58,827 nucleotides of DNA from Mycolicibacterium moriokaense (GTDB taxonomy: Bacteria; Actinomycetota; Actinomycetes; Mycobacteriales; Mycobacteriaceae): assembly GCF_003201655.1 (NCBI RefSeq), contig NZ_QJJU01000029.1, positions 1 through 58,827 on the forward strand, given 5' to 3'. The translations under genes and the position numbers were made by a program. The notes under the pieces were generated by a model. The model was not told the DNA's origin, did not search any database, and saw nothing but the letters and a program-made list of their open reading frames with translations. This document shows positions 25,725-33,723 of this stretch, one piece after another. Positions within the stretch are counted from its first letter, which is position 1. Every line of letters begins with the position of its first letter.

Positions 25725-26200
25725 CCGAGACCATCCGCCTCGTCAGGCCGGGCGATGAGACCGAGCTGACCGCGATGATTCACGAATTGGCCGAGTTCGA
25801 GCGGTCCAGCGCTGACTGCATCGTCACCGAAACCCAGTTGCGCGCAGCACTTTTCGGCGAACACCCGACGGTGTTCGGGCACATCGCCGAAGTGGACGGC
25901 AAGGCAGCGGCGGGCGCGCTGTGGTTCCGCAACTTCTCCACCTGGGACGGCGTTGCAGGCATCTACCTGGAGGATCTGTTTGTCCGCCCGCAGTTCCGGC
26001 GGCGCGGCCTTGCCAGCAAGATGCTGGCCACATTGGCCAGGGAATGCGTCGACGGCGGGTACACCAGGCTGTCGTGGGCGGTGCTGGACTGGAACGTCGA
26101 CGCGATCGCGCTCTACGACGCCGTAGGCGGGCGGCCGCAAACCGAGTGGATCACCTACCGGGTGTCGGGCCCGGAGTTGTCGGCCCTTGCCGAATCGTGA
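25721..26200 (+). CDS. GNAT-family N-acetyltransferase (spermidine acetyltransferase-like)
   Basis: The 159-residue protein has the GNAT fold with acetyl-CoA loop RPQFRRRGLASKML (R-x-x-G-x-G/A pattern) and the GIYLEDLFV strand, resembling the diamine/thialysine acetyltransferase (SSAT) subgroup; WNVDAIALYDAVGG is the usual distal helix. The substrate cannot be assigned. It is translationally coupled to entC through an ATGA overlap and its last 46 bases overlap the convergent membrane-protein gene. It corresponds to Rv3216. Confidence 0.85.
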   Translation: MTETIRLVRPGDETELTAMIHELAEFERSSADCIVTETQLRAALFGEHPTVFGHIAEVDGKAAAGALWFRNFSTWDGVAGIYLEDLFVRPQFRRRGLASKMLATLARECVDGGYTRLSWAVLDWNVDAIALYDAVGGRPQTEWITYRVSGPELSALAES

Positions 26201-26577
26201 GCGAGCCACTGCAGGGCCGACGGGCTGAACAGAAGCACCAGCGTCACCAGCGCGACCGCTGCGATGGGTACGCCGTAGAGCCATCGGGCAGATCCGACTG
26301 CCATGTACCAGGCCACCGGCAACAGGAGGAGCTGTGCGAAGACCGCGATCCCGCGGCCCCACCGCCGCCCAGTCCACAATGCCCAGCCCGCGGCGAGCAC
26401 CGCCGAACCCATGACAACGAACCAGCCGGCGGTGCCGTACCCACTGAGCCAGGGCTGATCTTGGGCGCCTGCCAGGTGACGCACGACCAACACCACAGCA
26501 ACCGCAACCAACGCGGCGCCCTCCAGCGACACCACCACGGCGGCCTGGCGCACAGTCGCCGGGGAGGGAACGGTCAT
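26155..26577 (-). CDS. Four-helix integral membrane protein (Rv3217c-type)
   Basis: The 140-residue hydrophobic protein has four predicted helices (about 12-32, 44-66, 74-92 and 98-117) and a polar C-terminus. No catalytic or transport motif is visible. Its 3' end overlaps the convergent GNAT gene by 46 bases, and its start is 39 bases from the divergent lipid kinase gene. It matches the conserved membrane protein Rv3217c in position and length. Function unknown. Confidence 0.78.
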   Translation of the reverse strand: MTVPSPATVRQAAVVVSLEGAALVAVAVVLVVRHLAGAQDQPWLSGYGTAGWFVVMGSAVLAAGWALWTGRRWGRGIAVFAQLLLLPVAWYMAVGSARWLYGVPIAAVALVTLVLLFSPSALQWLAHDSARADNSGPDTR

Positions 26578-26616
26578 GACGTCGAGCGTAGAGGTTCACA
26601 GATAGGGTCAATCTCT

Positions 26617-27582
26617 GTGCGCGCCGTGCTGATCGTGAACCCGAATGCGACGTCGACGACCCCGGCGGGCCGTGATCTTTTGGCGCATGCGCTCGAGAGC
26701 CGCGTGAAGCTGACGGTCGCCCCCACCGACCATCGCGGGCATGCCGTCGAGATCGCCGGCGATGCCGCGCGCGAGGGCATCGACGTGGTGATCGTGCACG
26801 GCGGCGACGGCACGGTGAACGAGGTGGTGAACGGGATTCTCGACCAGACGGGTACCACCGGACCCGCGCCCGCCGTCGCAGTGGTTCCCGGCGGTTCAGC
26901 CAACGTGTTCGCGCGCGCGCTGGGCATCAGCCCCGACCCGATCGAGGCGACCAACCAGCTCGTGGATCTGCTGTCGGATTACCGGCGTCGCAAATCCTGG
27001 CGGCGCATCGGGCTGATCGACTGCCGAGAACGCTGGTGTGTATTCACGGCAGGCATGGGCGTCGACGGCGACGTGGTGGCTGCCGTCGAGGCCCAGCGGG
27101 ACAAGGGCCGCAAGGTGACCGCCTCTCGCTACATCCGCGTCGCCGTTCGCGAGATGCTCGCCAACGCCCGCAGGGAGCCGTCGCTGACCCTGCACCTGCC
27201 CGACCGCGAGCCCGTTACCGGTGTTCATTTCGCGTTCGTCTCGAACTCGAGTCCATGGACGTATGCCAACACGCGGCCCGTGTGGACGAATCCCAGCACT
27301 ACGTTCGAGACCGGCCTTGGCGTGTTCGCGACGACCAGCATGAACGTTTGGGCCAACTTGGGACTGGTGAGACGGATGTTGTCGAAGATGCCGGATATCA
27401 AGGCCAGGCACCTGATTCGCGACGACGACCTGCCGTGGCTGCGGCTGACGAGCGACACCCCGGTGGCGTGTCAGATCGACGGCGATTTCCTGGGCCCGCG
27501 CGACGCGATGACGTTCACAGCCGTTCCCGATGCGCTTGCCGTGGTTGCCCCGCCCGCGAAGAGTCCCTCTGACCTGCATTAA
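26617..27582 (+). CDS. Diacylglycerol/lipid kinase family protein (Rv3218-type)
   Basis: The 321-residue protein belongs to the DAGK/YegS/sphingosine-kinase superfamily: VNPNATS near the start, the nucleotide-binding HGGDGTVNEVVNGI at about 60-73, and PGGSANVFARALG near 95-107. It probably phosphorylates a lipid such as diacylglycerol or contributes to phosphatidylinositol-mannoside metabolism; the exact substrate is open. The GTG start gives the length of Rv3218. A TAGGGT box ends 8 bases before it (26603-26608), so its mRNA may be nearly leaderless. Confidence 0.85.
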   Translation: MRAVLIVNPNATSTTPAGRDLLAHALESRVKLTVAPTDHRGHAVEIAGDAAREGIDVVIVHGGDGTVNEVVNGILDQTGTTGPAPAVAVVPGGSANVFARALGISPDPIEATNQLVDLLSDYRRRKSWRRIGLIDCRERWCVFTAGMGVDGDVVAAVEAQRDKGRKVTASRYIRVAVREMLANARREPSLTLHLPDREPVTGVHFAFVSNSSPWTYANTRPVWTNPSTTFETGLGVFATTSMNVWANLGLVRRMLSKMPDIKARHLIRDDDLPWLRLTSDTPVACQIDGDFLGPRDAMTFTAVPDALAVVAPPAKSPSDLH

Positions 27583-27663
27583 TGGCAGACTATCGGCCGA
27601 ATGAGGGCGCAGGTTCGTTTAGTGTAGTACAAACGAGTGAGGGGTCGACCAACGACCCTCGTT

Positions 27664-27679
27664 AGTGAGATTACCCACT
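27664..27679. promoter_or_regulatory. Probable CRP site upstream of whiB1
   Basis: The sequence AGTGAGATTACCCACT matches the mycobacterial CRP (Rv3676) site pattern GTGA-N6-YCAC and closely resembles the site known upstream of Mtb whiB1. A TTGACA box is at 27696-27701 with a weak -10 (AACCAT, 27718-27723), which would centre this site near -59. That is a usual activating position. A weak hairpin at 27632-27663 may end the upstream lipid-kinase transcript. Confidence 0.6.
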
Positions 27680-27819
27680 TGTTAACTCGCGAGTATTGAC
27701 ATCTGTTCAGCCTGTGAAACCATCGGAAGCAACAGTGCAGAAACATTTCGTGTGCACGCGTTAACAGCCGAAGAAAAGCTCGTGCGCCCTGCTGCGCACA
27801 TAGTGAGGAGATTGGACCT

Positions 27820-28074
27820 ATGGATTGGCGCCACAAGGCGGTCTGTCGCGACGAGGATCCGGAACTGTTCTTCCCGGTGGGAAACAGCGGTCCGGCGCTC
27901 GCGCAGATTGCTGACGCGAAGCTCGTCTGCAACCGCTGTCCGGTGACCACCGACTGCCTCACCTGGGCGTTGGATTCCGGCCAGGACGCAGGCGTGTGGG
28001 GTGGCATGAGCGAAGACGAGCGCCGCGCGCTGAAGCGCCGCAACGCACGCACCAAGGCTCGCAGCGGCGTCTAG
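27820..28074 (+). CDS. whiB1: Iron-sulfur transcription factor WhiB1
   Basis: This 84-residue Wbl protein has the four cluster cysteines in the standard layout: C9, then C37-x2-C40-x5-C46, followed by the GVWGGM turn and a basic C-terminal DNA-binding segment (RRALKRRNARTKAR). WhiB1 binds a NO-sensitive 4Fe-4S cluster and partners the SigA region 4 in Mtb, where it is essential. GAGGAG precedes the ATG at good spacing. The 237-base leader, large for this genome, contains a CRP site, so cAMP control is likely. Confidence 0.95.
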   Translation: MDWRHKAVCRDEDPELFFPVGNSGPALAQIADAKLVCNRCPVTTDCLTWALDSGQDAGVWGGMSEDERRALKRRNARTKARSGV

Positions 28075-28100
28075 CCGCAACCCACGTTCGAAATTTGGCT

Positions 28101-28129
28101 ACGGCCCCGGCAAAATTTGTCGGGGCCGT
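28101..28129. terminator. Bidirectional hairpin between whiB1 and pdtaS
   Basis: A perfect 9-bp stem ACGGCCCCG / CGGGGCCGT with an 11-base loop lies 26 bases after the whiB1 stop and about 87 bases from the pdtaS stop. Being symmetric, it can terminate both convergent transcripts; no long U tract follows. Confidence 0.7.
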
Positions 28130-28215
28130 AACTGTGTGCAAATGCAATTTAATGAATTGCGTCACACACCGTAGATTTGCCAAAACGGATCACAAATTGT
28201 GACATTGCTGTGCGG

Positions 28216-29724
28216 TTACTGGGGCAGGCGCGCCTTGCGACCGATCGGCACGCGCAGCACCACGTCCGTCCCGCCGGTCGGCACGTCGTGCATGCCCAGC
28301 GAACCGTCCAGCTCGGCCGACACCAACGTCCGCACGATCTGCAGGCCCAGCCGGTCCGACTTCTCCAGGCTGAAGCCGTCGGGCAGCCCTCTTCCATCGT
28401 CGTGAACAACGACGTCGAGCCAGCGCGCCGAGCGTTCCGCGCGGATGGTCACACAGCCGTGCTCGGTGGCGGCGTCGAAGGCGTGCTCGATCGCGTTCTG
28501 TACCAACTCGGTGATCACCATGATCAACGCGGTGGCACGGTCGGCGTCAAGTACGCCTAGGTCGCCGACCCGGTTGATGCGGATCGGGGTGTCCGTATTG
28601 TCCGGGGCCGCAACGTCGTTCATGATCGGCAGGATCCGGTCGATGACCTGGTCGAGGTTGACCTCCTCGTCCACCGACATCGACAGCGCGTCGTGCACCA
28701 GCGCGATCGACGACACCCGCCGCACCGATTCGATCAGCGCTTCGCGGCCCTCGGCGTTGTTGGTGCGCCGGGCCTGAAGGCGTAGCAGTGCGGCGACAGT
28801 CTGCAGGTTGTTCTTCACCCGGTGGTGAATCTCGCGGATGGTCGCATCCTTTGACAGCAACGCCCGGTCGCGGCGTTTGACCTCGGTGACGTCTCGGATC
28901 AGCACGGCCGCGCCGACAGCCTTGCCATGCACCACCAACGGCAGCGTGCGCAGCAGCACGGCCGCTCCCCCGGCGTCGACCTCCATGCGCATGCTCGACC
29001 CACCGGACAACGAGTCGCGGACATGGTTGGCCAGTTCCTGGGCCTCGAACGGGTCGCCGATCAGCGGCCTGGTGATCGTGACCAGGTTGTGGCCCTCCAA
29101 CTCGGAGGCCAGCCCCATCCGGTGGTAAGCCGAGATCGCGTTCGGGCTGGCGAAAACAACGCCACCCGTCTCGTCGAGGCGGATGAACCCGTCGCCGACG
29201 CGCGGGCTTGACCGTGACATCGCCAGGTCGCCGACGTTGGGGAAGGTGGCTTCGGACAGCATGTGGAGCAGATCGCCAGCGCAGTCCAGATAGGCGGTCT
29301 CCAGCGGGCTGGCCTTGCGTGCGGCCAAGGCCGTCTGATGCGTCAGCACCGCCACCACATCGTTGTTGTAGCGGACCGGAACGGCCTCCACGTTGAGACT
29401 TAGCGGATCCTTCTGCGAATCCTCATGTCCCGCTGGGTTTTGCCTGCCGATGGCACCGGAGTTGAAGGCGTCGGTCACCAGCGGCATCTCATCGGCTTCG
29501 TTCTTGGTGCCGACGGCGTCGGCCAGCAGCACCGTCGGCGCCGTGTTCGGACGGACCTGCGCGACACACACCAACGCGCCGTCGTCGCGGCGCACCCACA
29601 TCAGGAAATCGGCGAACGACAGGTCCGCCAGCAGCTGCCACTCTCCCACTACAGCGTGCAGGTGGTCGACGGCATTTCCGGGCAGCATCGTGTGCTCGGC
29701 GAGCAGGTCACCGAGGGTGGACAT
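28216..29724 (-). CDS. pdtaS: Sensor histidine kinase PdtaS
   Basis: The 502-residue soluble kinase has an N-terminal GAF-like domain, a PAS domain (about 170-280), a HisKA_2 dimerisation helix with EIHHRVKNNLQT (phospho-acceptor His about 300) and a C-terminal ATPase (NAIEHAF, DDGRGLPDGF). There are no membrane helices. PdtaS (Rv3220c) phosphorylates the ANTAR antiterminator PdtaR, which is encoded elsewhere. It is followed by nothing on its strand before the whiB1 terminator. Ligands such as c-di-GMP or copper have been proposed for the Mtb protein. Confidence 0.93.
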   Translation of the reverse strand: MSTLGDLLAEHTMLPGNAVDHLHAVVGEWQLLADLSFADFLMWVRRDDGALVCVAQVRPNTAPTVLLADAVGTKNEADEMPLVTDAFNSGAIGRQNPAGHEDSQKDPLSLNVEAVPVRYNNDVVAVLTHQTALAARKASPLETAYLDCAGDLLHMLSEATFPNVGDLAMSRSSPRVGDGFIRLDETGGVVFASPNAISAYHRMGLASELEGHNLVTITRPLIGDPFEAQELANHVRDSLSGGSSMRMEVDAGGAAVLLRTLPLVVHGKAVGAAVLIRDVTEVKRRDRALLSKDATIREIHHRVKNNLQTVAALLRLQARRTNNAEGREALIESVRRVSSIALVHDALSMSVDEEVNLDQVIDRILPIMNDVAAPDNTDTPIRINRVGDLGVLDADRATALIMVITELVQNAIEHAFDAATEHGCVTIRAERSARWLDVVVHDDGRGLPDGFSLEKSDRLGLQIVRTLVSAELDGSLGMHDVPTGGTDVVLRVPIGRKARLPQ

Positions 29725-29750
29725 CGGTCATTCCTCCGACGGGAAGGCCG

Positions 29751-29966
29751 TCAGCTGATCACCGCGATGAGGTCGCCGGCCTGGATGACGTCACCCACGG
29801 ACACGGACACCTTGCTGACGGTGCCTGCCACCTCGGCCAGCACCGGGATCTCCATCTTCATCGACTCCAGCAGCACCAGGGTGTCGCCCTCGCCGATCTG
29901 ATCGCCCTCGTGAACCACAACTTCGAGCACACTGGCCACGATCTCGGCGCGAACATCCTCGGCCAT
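29751..29966 (-). CDS. Small biotinyl/lipoyl-attachment protein (TB7.3-type)
   Basis: The 71-residue protein is a complete stand-alone biotinyl domain: the modified lysine is K37 in ESMKME, with the second beta-hairpin GDVIQAGDLIAVIS closing the barrel. It corresponds to Rv3221c (TB7.3), a small biotinylated protein. A free biotin carrier usually serves a carboxylase encoded elsewhere; the partner is not visible here. It lies 26 bases upstream of pdtaS on the same strand, so they probably share a transcript. Confidence 0.9.
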   Translation of the reverse strand: MAEDVRAEIVASVLEVVVHEGDQIGEGDTLVLLESMKMEIPVLAEVAGTVSKVSVSVGDVIQAGDLIAVIS

Positions 29967-30115
29967 CTTCACCCCACTTCGTTCCGGCTGCTTACCGGCT
30001 CCTATCGAACCACAACCCCGGGTGGACGGAGCTGTCACCGGCCCGTGAGAGAATGTCGGAGAAGCGCCCGCACGATAGGGGCCCTACGAATCCACTGACC
30101 ATACGGAGGAACACC

Positions 30116-30208
30116 ATGGCCAAGCGTGGCCGCAAGAAGCGCGACCGCAAGCACTCCAAGGCCAACCACGGAAAGCGGCCCAACTGCGGTTCGAAGTCGG
30201 TGCGTTAG
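30116..30208 (+). CDS. 50S ribosomal protein bL37
   Basis: A 30-codon gene too short for routine detection starts at an ATG preceded by GGAGGA. It encodes MAKRGRKKRDRKHSKANHGK followed by RPNCGSKSVR, a very basic peptide matching bL37, an actinobacterial 50S protein first seen in cryo-EM of the Mycolicibacterium smegmatis ribosome; the core described there is about 24 residues, so this one has a slightly longer C-terminus. It would bind 23S rRNA. It is divergent from the biotinyl protein and overlaps the 3' end of rshA by 3 bases. Confidence 0.85.
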   Translation: MAKRGRKKRDRKHSKANHGKRPNCGSKSVR

Positions 30209-30501
30209 CTCCGACGGATGATCGTGGTGCGGCTGATCTCGATGCGCAGCCGCTCGCGCAGCCCATCGGGCGCCTTTTCACCGCTGCACTTCTTCGCGAT
30301 CAGAGTCTTGACCCGCTCCTCGACGCCGTAGTGGCGGAGGCACGCCGGGCATTCTTCGAGATGGTGCTTGAGCTTGTCCCGGGTCTCGGCAGTGCACTCG
30401 CCGTCGAGAAGCGTCCATACCTCCGCGATCACAGCCGCGCATTCGGGGTGGTCGGGGTCGACGGGTCCGATCGGCGTGGACCAGCGCTCGTCGTCGCTCA
30501 T
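30205..30501 (-). CDS. rshA: Redox-sensitive anti-sigma factor RshA
   Basis: The 98-residue zinc-binding anti-sigma (ZAS) protein has HxxxCxxC in HHLEECPACL (about 46-55), with further cysteines upstream and a late KKCSG. Oxidation of the thiols releases SigH, giving the disulfide-stress response. It overlaps the sigH stop by 4 bases (ATGA), the usual coupled pair. It is the equivalent of Mtb RshA (Rv3221A). Its 3' end runs into the bL37 gene on the opposite strand. Confidence 0.93.
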   Translation of the reverse strand: MSDDERWSTPIGPVDPDHPECAAVIAEVWTLLDGECTAETRDKLKHHLEECPACLRHYGVEERVKTLIAKKCSGEKAPDGLRERLRIEISRTTIIRRS

Positions 30502-31151
30502 GACGACACCTCCTCAGGTGCGTCGAGCTGCTGCTCGCCACGAATGAAGCCGCGGTCCCTTGCCACGTCGGCCAACAGGGTGCGGAGCTGACGTCTGCCG
30601 CGGTGCAGCCGGGACATCACGGTCCCAATCGGCGTGTCCATGATCTCGGCGATCTCCTTGTACGGGAAGCCTTCGACGTCGGCGTAGTACACCGCCATCC
30701 GGAATTCCTCCGGCAACGCCTGCAGGGCTTCCTTGATCTCGCTGTCCGGCAACGCCTCCAGCGCCTCCACCTCCGCCGAGCGAAGGCCGGTCGACGAGTG
30801 CTCCGCGTTGGCAGCCAGCTGCCAGTCGGTGATCTCCTCAGTCGGGTATTCGGCGGGCTGCCGCTGCTTCTTGCGGTAGCTGTTGATGTAGGTATTGGTC
30901 AGGATCCGGTACAGCCACGCCTTCAGATTGGTTCCCTCGCGAAACGAGCGGAACCCGGCGTAGGCCTTCACCATGGTTTCCTGCAGCAAGTCCTCGGCGT
31001 CTGCCGGATTGCGAGTCATTCGCAGCGCACCACCGTAGAGCTGGTCGAGCAGCGGAATCGCGTCGCGCTCGAATCGCGCCGTCAGCTCAGCGTCGCTCTC
31101 GGTGGCCCTGTCGGGCACCGTATCGGGCGCCGAACCGTCGATTTCGGTCAT
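30498..31151 (-). CDS. sigH: ECF sigma factor SigH
   Basis: The 217-residue ECF sigma factor has region 2 (RMTRNPADAEDLLQETMVKA, NLKAWLYRILTNTYINSYR) and region 4 (LPEEFRMAVYYADVEGFPYKE with GTVMSRLHRGRRQL). It directs transcription of thioredoxin and other disulfide/heat-stress genes and is held by RshA. The ATG at 31149-31151 gives the known SigH N-terminus; an upstream in-frame GTG is less likely. A SigH-type promoter lies about 40 bases upstream, so the operon is autoregulated. Orthologue of Rv3223c. Confidence 0.95.
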   Translation of the reverse strand: MTEIDGSAPDTVPDRATESDAELTARFERDAIPLLDQLYGGALRMTRNPADAEDLLQETMVKAYAGFRSFREGTNLKAWLYRILTNTYINSYRKKQRQPAEYPTEEITDWQLAANAEHSSTGLRSAEVEALEALPDSEIKEALQALPEEFRMAVYYADVEGFPYKEIAEIMDTPIGTVMSRLHRGRRQLRTLLADVARDRGFIRGEQQLDAPEEVSS

Positions 31152-31188
31152 CGTGGGGAACACCGTCCCTTCTGTCGCGGCGCCACCA

Positions 31189-31218
31189 AACAAGCCCGGT
31201 ATATCCACCGGACGTTCC
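31189..31218 (-). promoter_or_regulatory. SigH-type autoregulatory promoter
   Basis: On the minus strand GGAACG (-35, ending the block at 31218) is followed after about 20 bases by TGTT (-10, near 31189-31192). This fits the mycobacterial SigH/SigE/SigL-like GGAAC-N-GTT pattern. It lies about 40 bases upstream of the sigH ATG and would give a leader of roughly 30 bases. Confidence 0.5.
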
Positions 31219-31350
31219 AGGCAAATGGCAGGCACCAAAGACCCCTTCCTTCGATCCTAGAGGCTGAGACCGACACGACCCGTTCACGGGCCTAGCTGCC
31301 TCCCATAACAGCACGGACACGCACTGTTGTTCCCGCACTACGCTGAGCCG

Positions 31351-31842
31351 GTGGCGCGCGCGGCAACCCCGGCGATTGCGGCCCTGCTGGCCGCTGAGGT
31401 CCCTCACCAGGTGCTGCAGTACCACCATGACCCGCGCAACGAGTCCTTCGGCGAGGAGGCCGTCGACGAGCTGGCTCACGTCGTGGGCGTCGACCCTGTA
31501 CAGGTCTTCAAGACGCTCGTCATCGCGCTCCCCAAGGGTCTGGCGGTCGCGGTGATCCCGGTGCCTTCGAAGCTGTCGCTGAAGGCCGCCGCCGCAGCGT
31601 TGGGCGTGCCGAAGGCGACGATGGCCGACCGGGCCGCGGCCGAACGCTCCACCGGCTACGTCATCGGAGGCATCTCACCGTTCGGCCAGCGCAAGCCACT
31701 GCCGACCGTGGTCGACGCCTCGGCGCTGAGCTGGGATCGCGTGCTGTGTAGCGCGGGCAAGCGCGGCTGGGACATCGGCCTGGACCCGCACGATCTGATC
31801 CGGCTGACCAACGCGGTCACCGCCGACATCCGCGCCACATAG
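31351..31842 (+). CDS. ybaK: YbaK/EbsC Cys-tRNA(Pro) deacylase
   Basis: The 163-residue protein belongs to the YbaK branch of the aminoacyl-tRNA editing superfamily, which removes cysteine mischarged on tRNA-Pro. Visible family elements are VDPVQVFKTLV (catalytic Lys region), VPSKLSLKAAA, and the GYVIGGISPFGQRKPLP signature. The start is GTG 31351. In Mtb this region is annotated as two fragments (Rv3224A/B); here it is one intact frame. It runs directly into the SDR gene 9 bases downstream. Confidence 0.88.
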   Translation: MARAATPAIAALLAAEVPHQVLQYHHDPRNESFGEEAVDELAHVVGVDPVQVFKTLVIALPKGLAVAVIPVPSKLSLKAAAAALGVPKATMADRAAAERSTGYVIGGISPFGQRKPLPTVVDASALSWDRVLCSAGKRGWDIGLDPHDLIRLTNAVTADIRAT

Positions 31843-31851
31843 GGTGACCCC

Positions 31852-32700
31852 ATGTCGCTTTCTGGGAAGACCATGTTCATCTCCGGCGCCAGCCGTGGCA
31901 TCGGGTTGGAGATCGCCAAGCGGGCCGCCGCCGACGGCGCCAACATCGCGCTGATCGCCAAGACCGCCGAGCCCCATCCCAAGCTTCCTGGCACGGTGTA
32001 CACCGCGGCCAAGGAGCTCGAGGAGGCCGGTGGGCAGGCGCTGCCTATCGTCGGCGACATCCGCGACGAGGAATCGGTCGCATCGGCGGTAGCGCAGACC
32101 GTCGAGCAATTCGGCGGTATCGACATCTGCGTCAACAACGCCTCGGCGATCAACCTCGGTTCGATCAAAGAGGTGCCGCTCAAGCGCTTCGACCTGATGA
32201 ACGGTATCCAGGTGCGCGGCACATACACGGTCTCGCAGTCATGCATCCCGCACATGATCGGCAGGGACAACCCGCACATCCTCACGTTGTCGCCGCCGGT
32301 CCGGCTGGAACCCGAGTGGCTCACGCCGACCGCGTACATGATGGCCAAGTACGGAATGTCGTTGTGCGCCTTGGCGATGGCAGAGGAATTGCGCGAAGAC
32401 GGCATTGCGTCCAACACGCTGTGGCCGCGCACGCTGGTGGCCACGGCGGCGGTGCAAAACCTGCTCGGCGGCGACGAGGCGATGGGCAGGGCACGCAAGC
32501 CCGCCGTGTACGCCGACGCCGCATACGTCGTCCTCAACAAGTCCTCCCGCGAGTACACGGGCAACAGCCTGCTTTGCGAGGACGTGCTGCTGGAGTCCGG
32601 CGTCACCGACCTGTCGGTCTACGATTGCGTGCCCGGCGGCGAACTCGGTGTCGACCTCTGGGTCGATACTCCCAATCCGCCGGGATACAAAGGGCCTTAA
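31852..32700 (+). CDS. Short-chain dehydrogenase (HSDL2-like)
   Basis: The 282-residue classical-type SDR has the cofactor motif SGASRGIG (about 11-18), NNAS near 88, and catalytic Tyr/Lys in YMMAKYG. Sequence beyond residue 200 (KPAVYADAAYVVL) resembles the HSDL2/peroxisomal-like subgroup that prefers fatty-acyl or sterol substrates; the true substrate is unknown. It corresponds to Rv3224. Its stop overlaps, on the other strand, the stop of an alcohol-dehydrogenase remnant. Confidence 0.87.
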   Translation: MSLSGKTMFISGASRGIGLEIAKRAAADGANIALIAKTAEPHPKLPGTVYTAAKELEEAGGQALPIVGDIRDEESVASAVAQTVEQFGGIDICVNNASAINLGSIKEVPLKRFDLMNGIQVRGTYTVSQSCIPHMIGRDNPHILTLSPPVRLEPEWLTPTAYMMAKYGMSLCALAMAEELREDGIASNTLWPRTLVATAAVQNLLGGDEAMGRARKPAVYADAAYVVLNKSSREYTGNSLLCEDVLLESGVTDLSVYDCVPGGELGVDLWVDTPNPPGYKGP

Positions 32701-32856
32701 CCGAATTCGATGATGCCGCGGATGTTTCGACCTTCGCGCATGTCAGCGATGGCGTCGTTGATCTGATCCAGCCGGTATCGCCGGGTGATCAGCTCGTCGA
32801 GCTTGAGATGGCCGTTTCGGTACATCGACAGCAGAATCCCGCCGACCAGGGGCGTC
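32697..32856 (-). pseudogene. 3' remnant of a zinc-dependent alcohol dehydrogenase
   Basis: About 52 codons ending at TAA (32697-32699) read TPLVGGILLSMYRNGHLKLD...LDQINDAIADMREG and end IIEFG. This is the C-terminal end of medium-chain, NDMA-type zinc alcohol dehydrogenases. An in-frame TAG lies immediately upstream (32857-32859), and no catalytic or cofactor domain precedes it. The rest of the gene has been lost, probably with the insertion of the adjoining echA-tetR pair. Confidence 0.75.
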
Positions 32857-32886
32857 TAGGCGAGTATTGAGGTACTCGATGCGGCC

Positions 32887-33723
32887 TTACTTGAGCATCG
32901 CCTGCACGCTGTCCGCGAACGCGGCGGTGGTAAAGCAGGTCGGCTCGGCGAATTCCTCGAAGGTGAGCGCGTCGTTCCAGTCGGCGTCGGCGGCGGCGCG
33001 CAGCAGAGGTTTGGTCATCGCGGCCGTGTGCGGCGGCAATTGCGCAATGCGCGAACACCATTCGTCGGCTGCGGCCAGCAGTCGGTCATGTTCGACGACC
33101 TCCTGGACGAGCCCAAGCCGAAGCGCTGTGTTGGCATCGATGTGATCACCGCGCACGTAGTAGGCCAGTGCTCCCTGGTAGCCCAGGCGGCGGGTGAGCG
33201 CCCAGCTGGTGCCGACCTCGGGGATCAAGCCGAGGCGGCCGAACGCAGGCACGATTACCGCGCGCTCACTGGCGACGACGAGATCGCAGGTCAGGGCCCA
33301 CGCCAGGCCAACTCCTGCCGCGGCGCCGTTGAGCGCGGCGACGAAGATCGTGTCCGACCCGGCGATGAGCCTGGCGATCCCGCCGAACTCGCGGCGGATC
33401 CACCGCCAGACATCGGCCACTCCCTCCGGCGCGCGGAGTTGTTCGACGGCGACCTGCATCATCCTCAAGTCGCCGCCCGCACTGAAACCGGGATCGGCGC
33501 CCGTCAAGACGACCGTGCGGATATCCGCGTCGGTGTCGAGGGCCAGCAGCGTTCGCCGCAGCTGACGCACCAGCGGGGCGGAAAGGACGTTGAGCCGGTC
33601 GGATTCGTCGAGCGTGACCACGGCCCTGTCGCCGCGGTGATCGACGCGGATCCGTTCGGGCGCATCGGGGTCGTCGCCGCTCGCCACCATCGCGGCGTAC
33701 ATCGAGTTCGATTTGACGTTCAT
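32887..33723 (-). CDS. Enoyl-CoA hydratase/isomerase family protein
   Basis: The 278-residue crotonase-fold protein has the oxyanion loops GFSAGGDLRMM and ALNGAAAGVGLAWAL. The residue at the position of the first catalytic Glu in true hydratases (after GAAAGVG) is not a standard acidic residue, and the second is in FGRLGLIPEVGTSW, so it may be an isomerase or another crotonase activity rather than a hydratase. It overlaps the upstream tetR stop (ATGA), suggesting joint control. The gene pair is not found here in Mtb. Confidence 0.82.
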   Translation of the reverse strand: MNVKSNSMYAAMVASGDDPDAPERIRVDHRGDRAVVTLDESDRLNVLSAPLVRQLRRTLLALDTDADIRTVVLTGADPGFSAGGDLRMMQVAVEQLRAPEGVADVWRWIRREFGGIARLIAGSDTIFVAALNGAAAGVGLAWALTCDLVVASERAVIVPAFGRLGLIPEVGTSWALTRRLGYQGALAYYVRGDHIDANTALRLGLVQEVVEHDRLLAAADEWCSRIAQLPPHTAAMTKPLLRAAADADWNDALTFEEFAEPTCFTTAAFADSVQAMLK

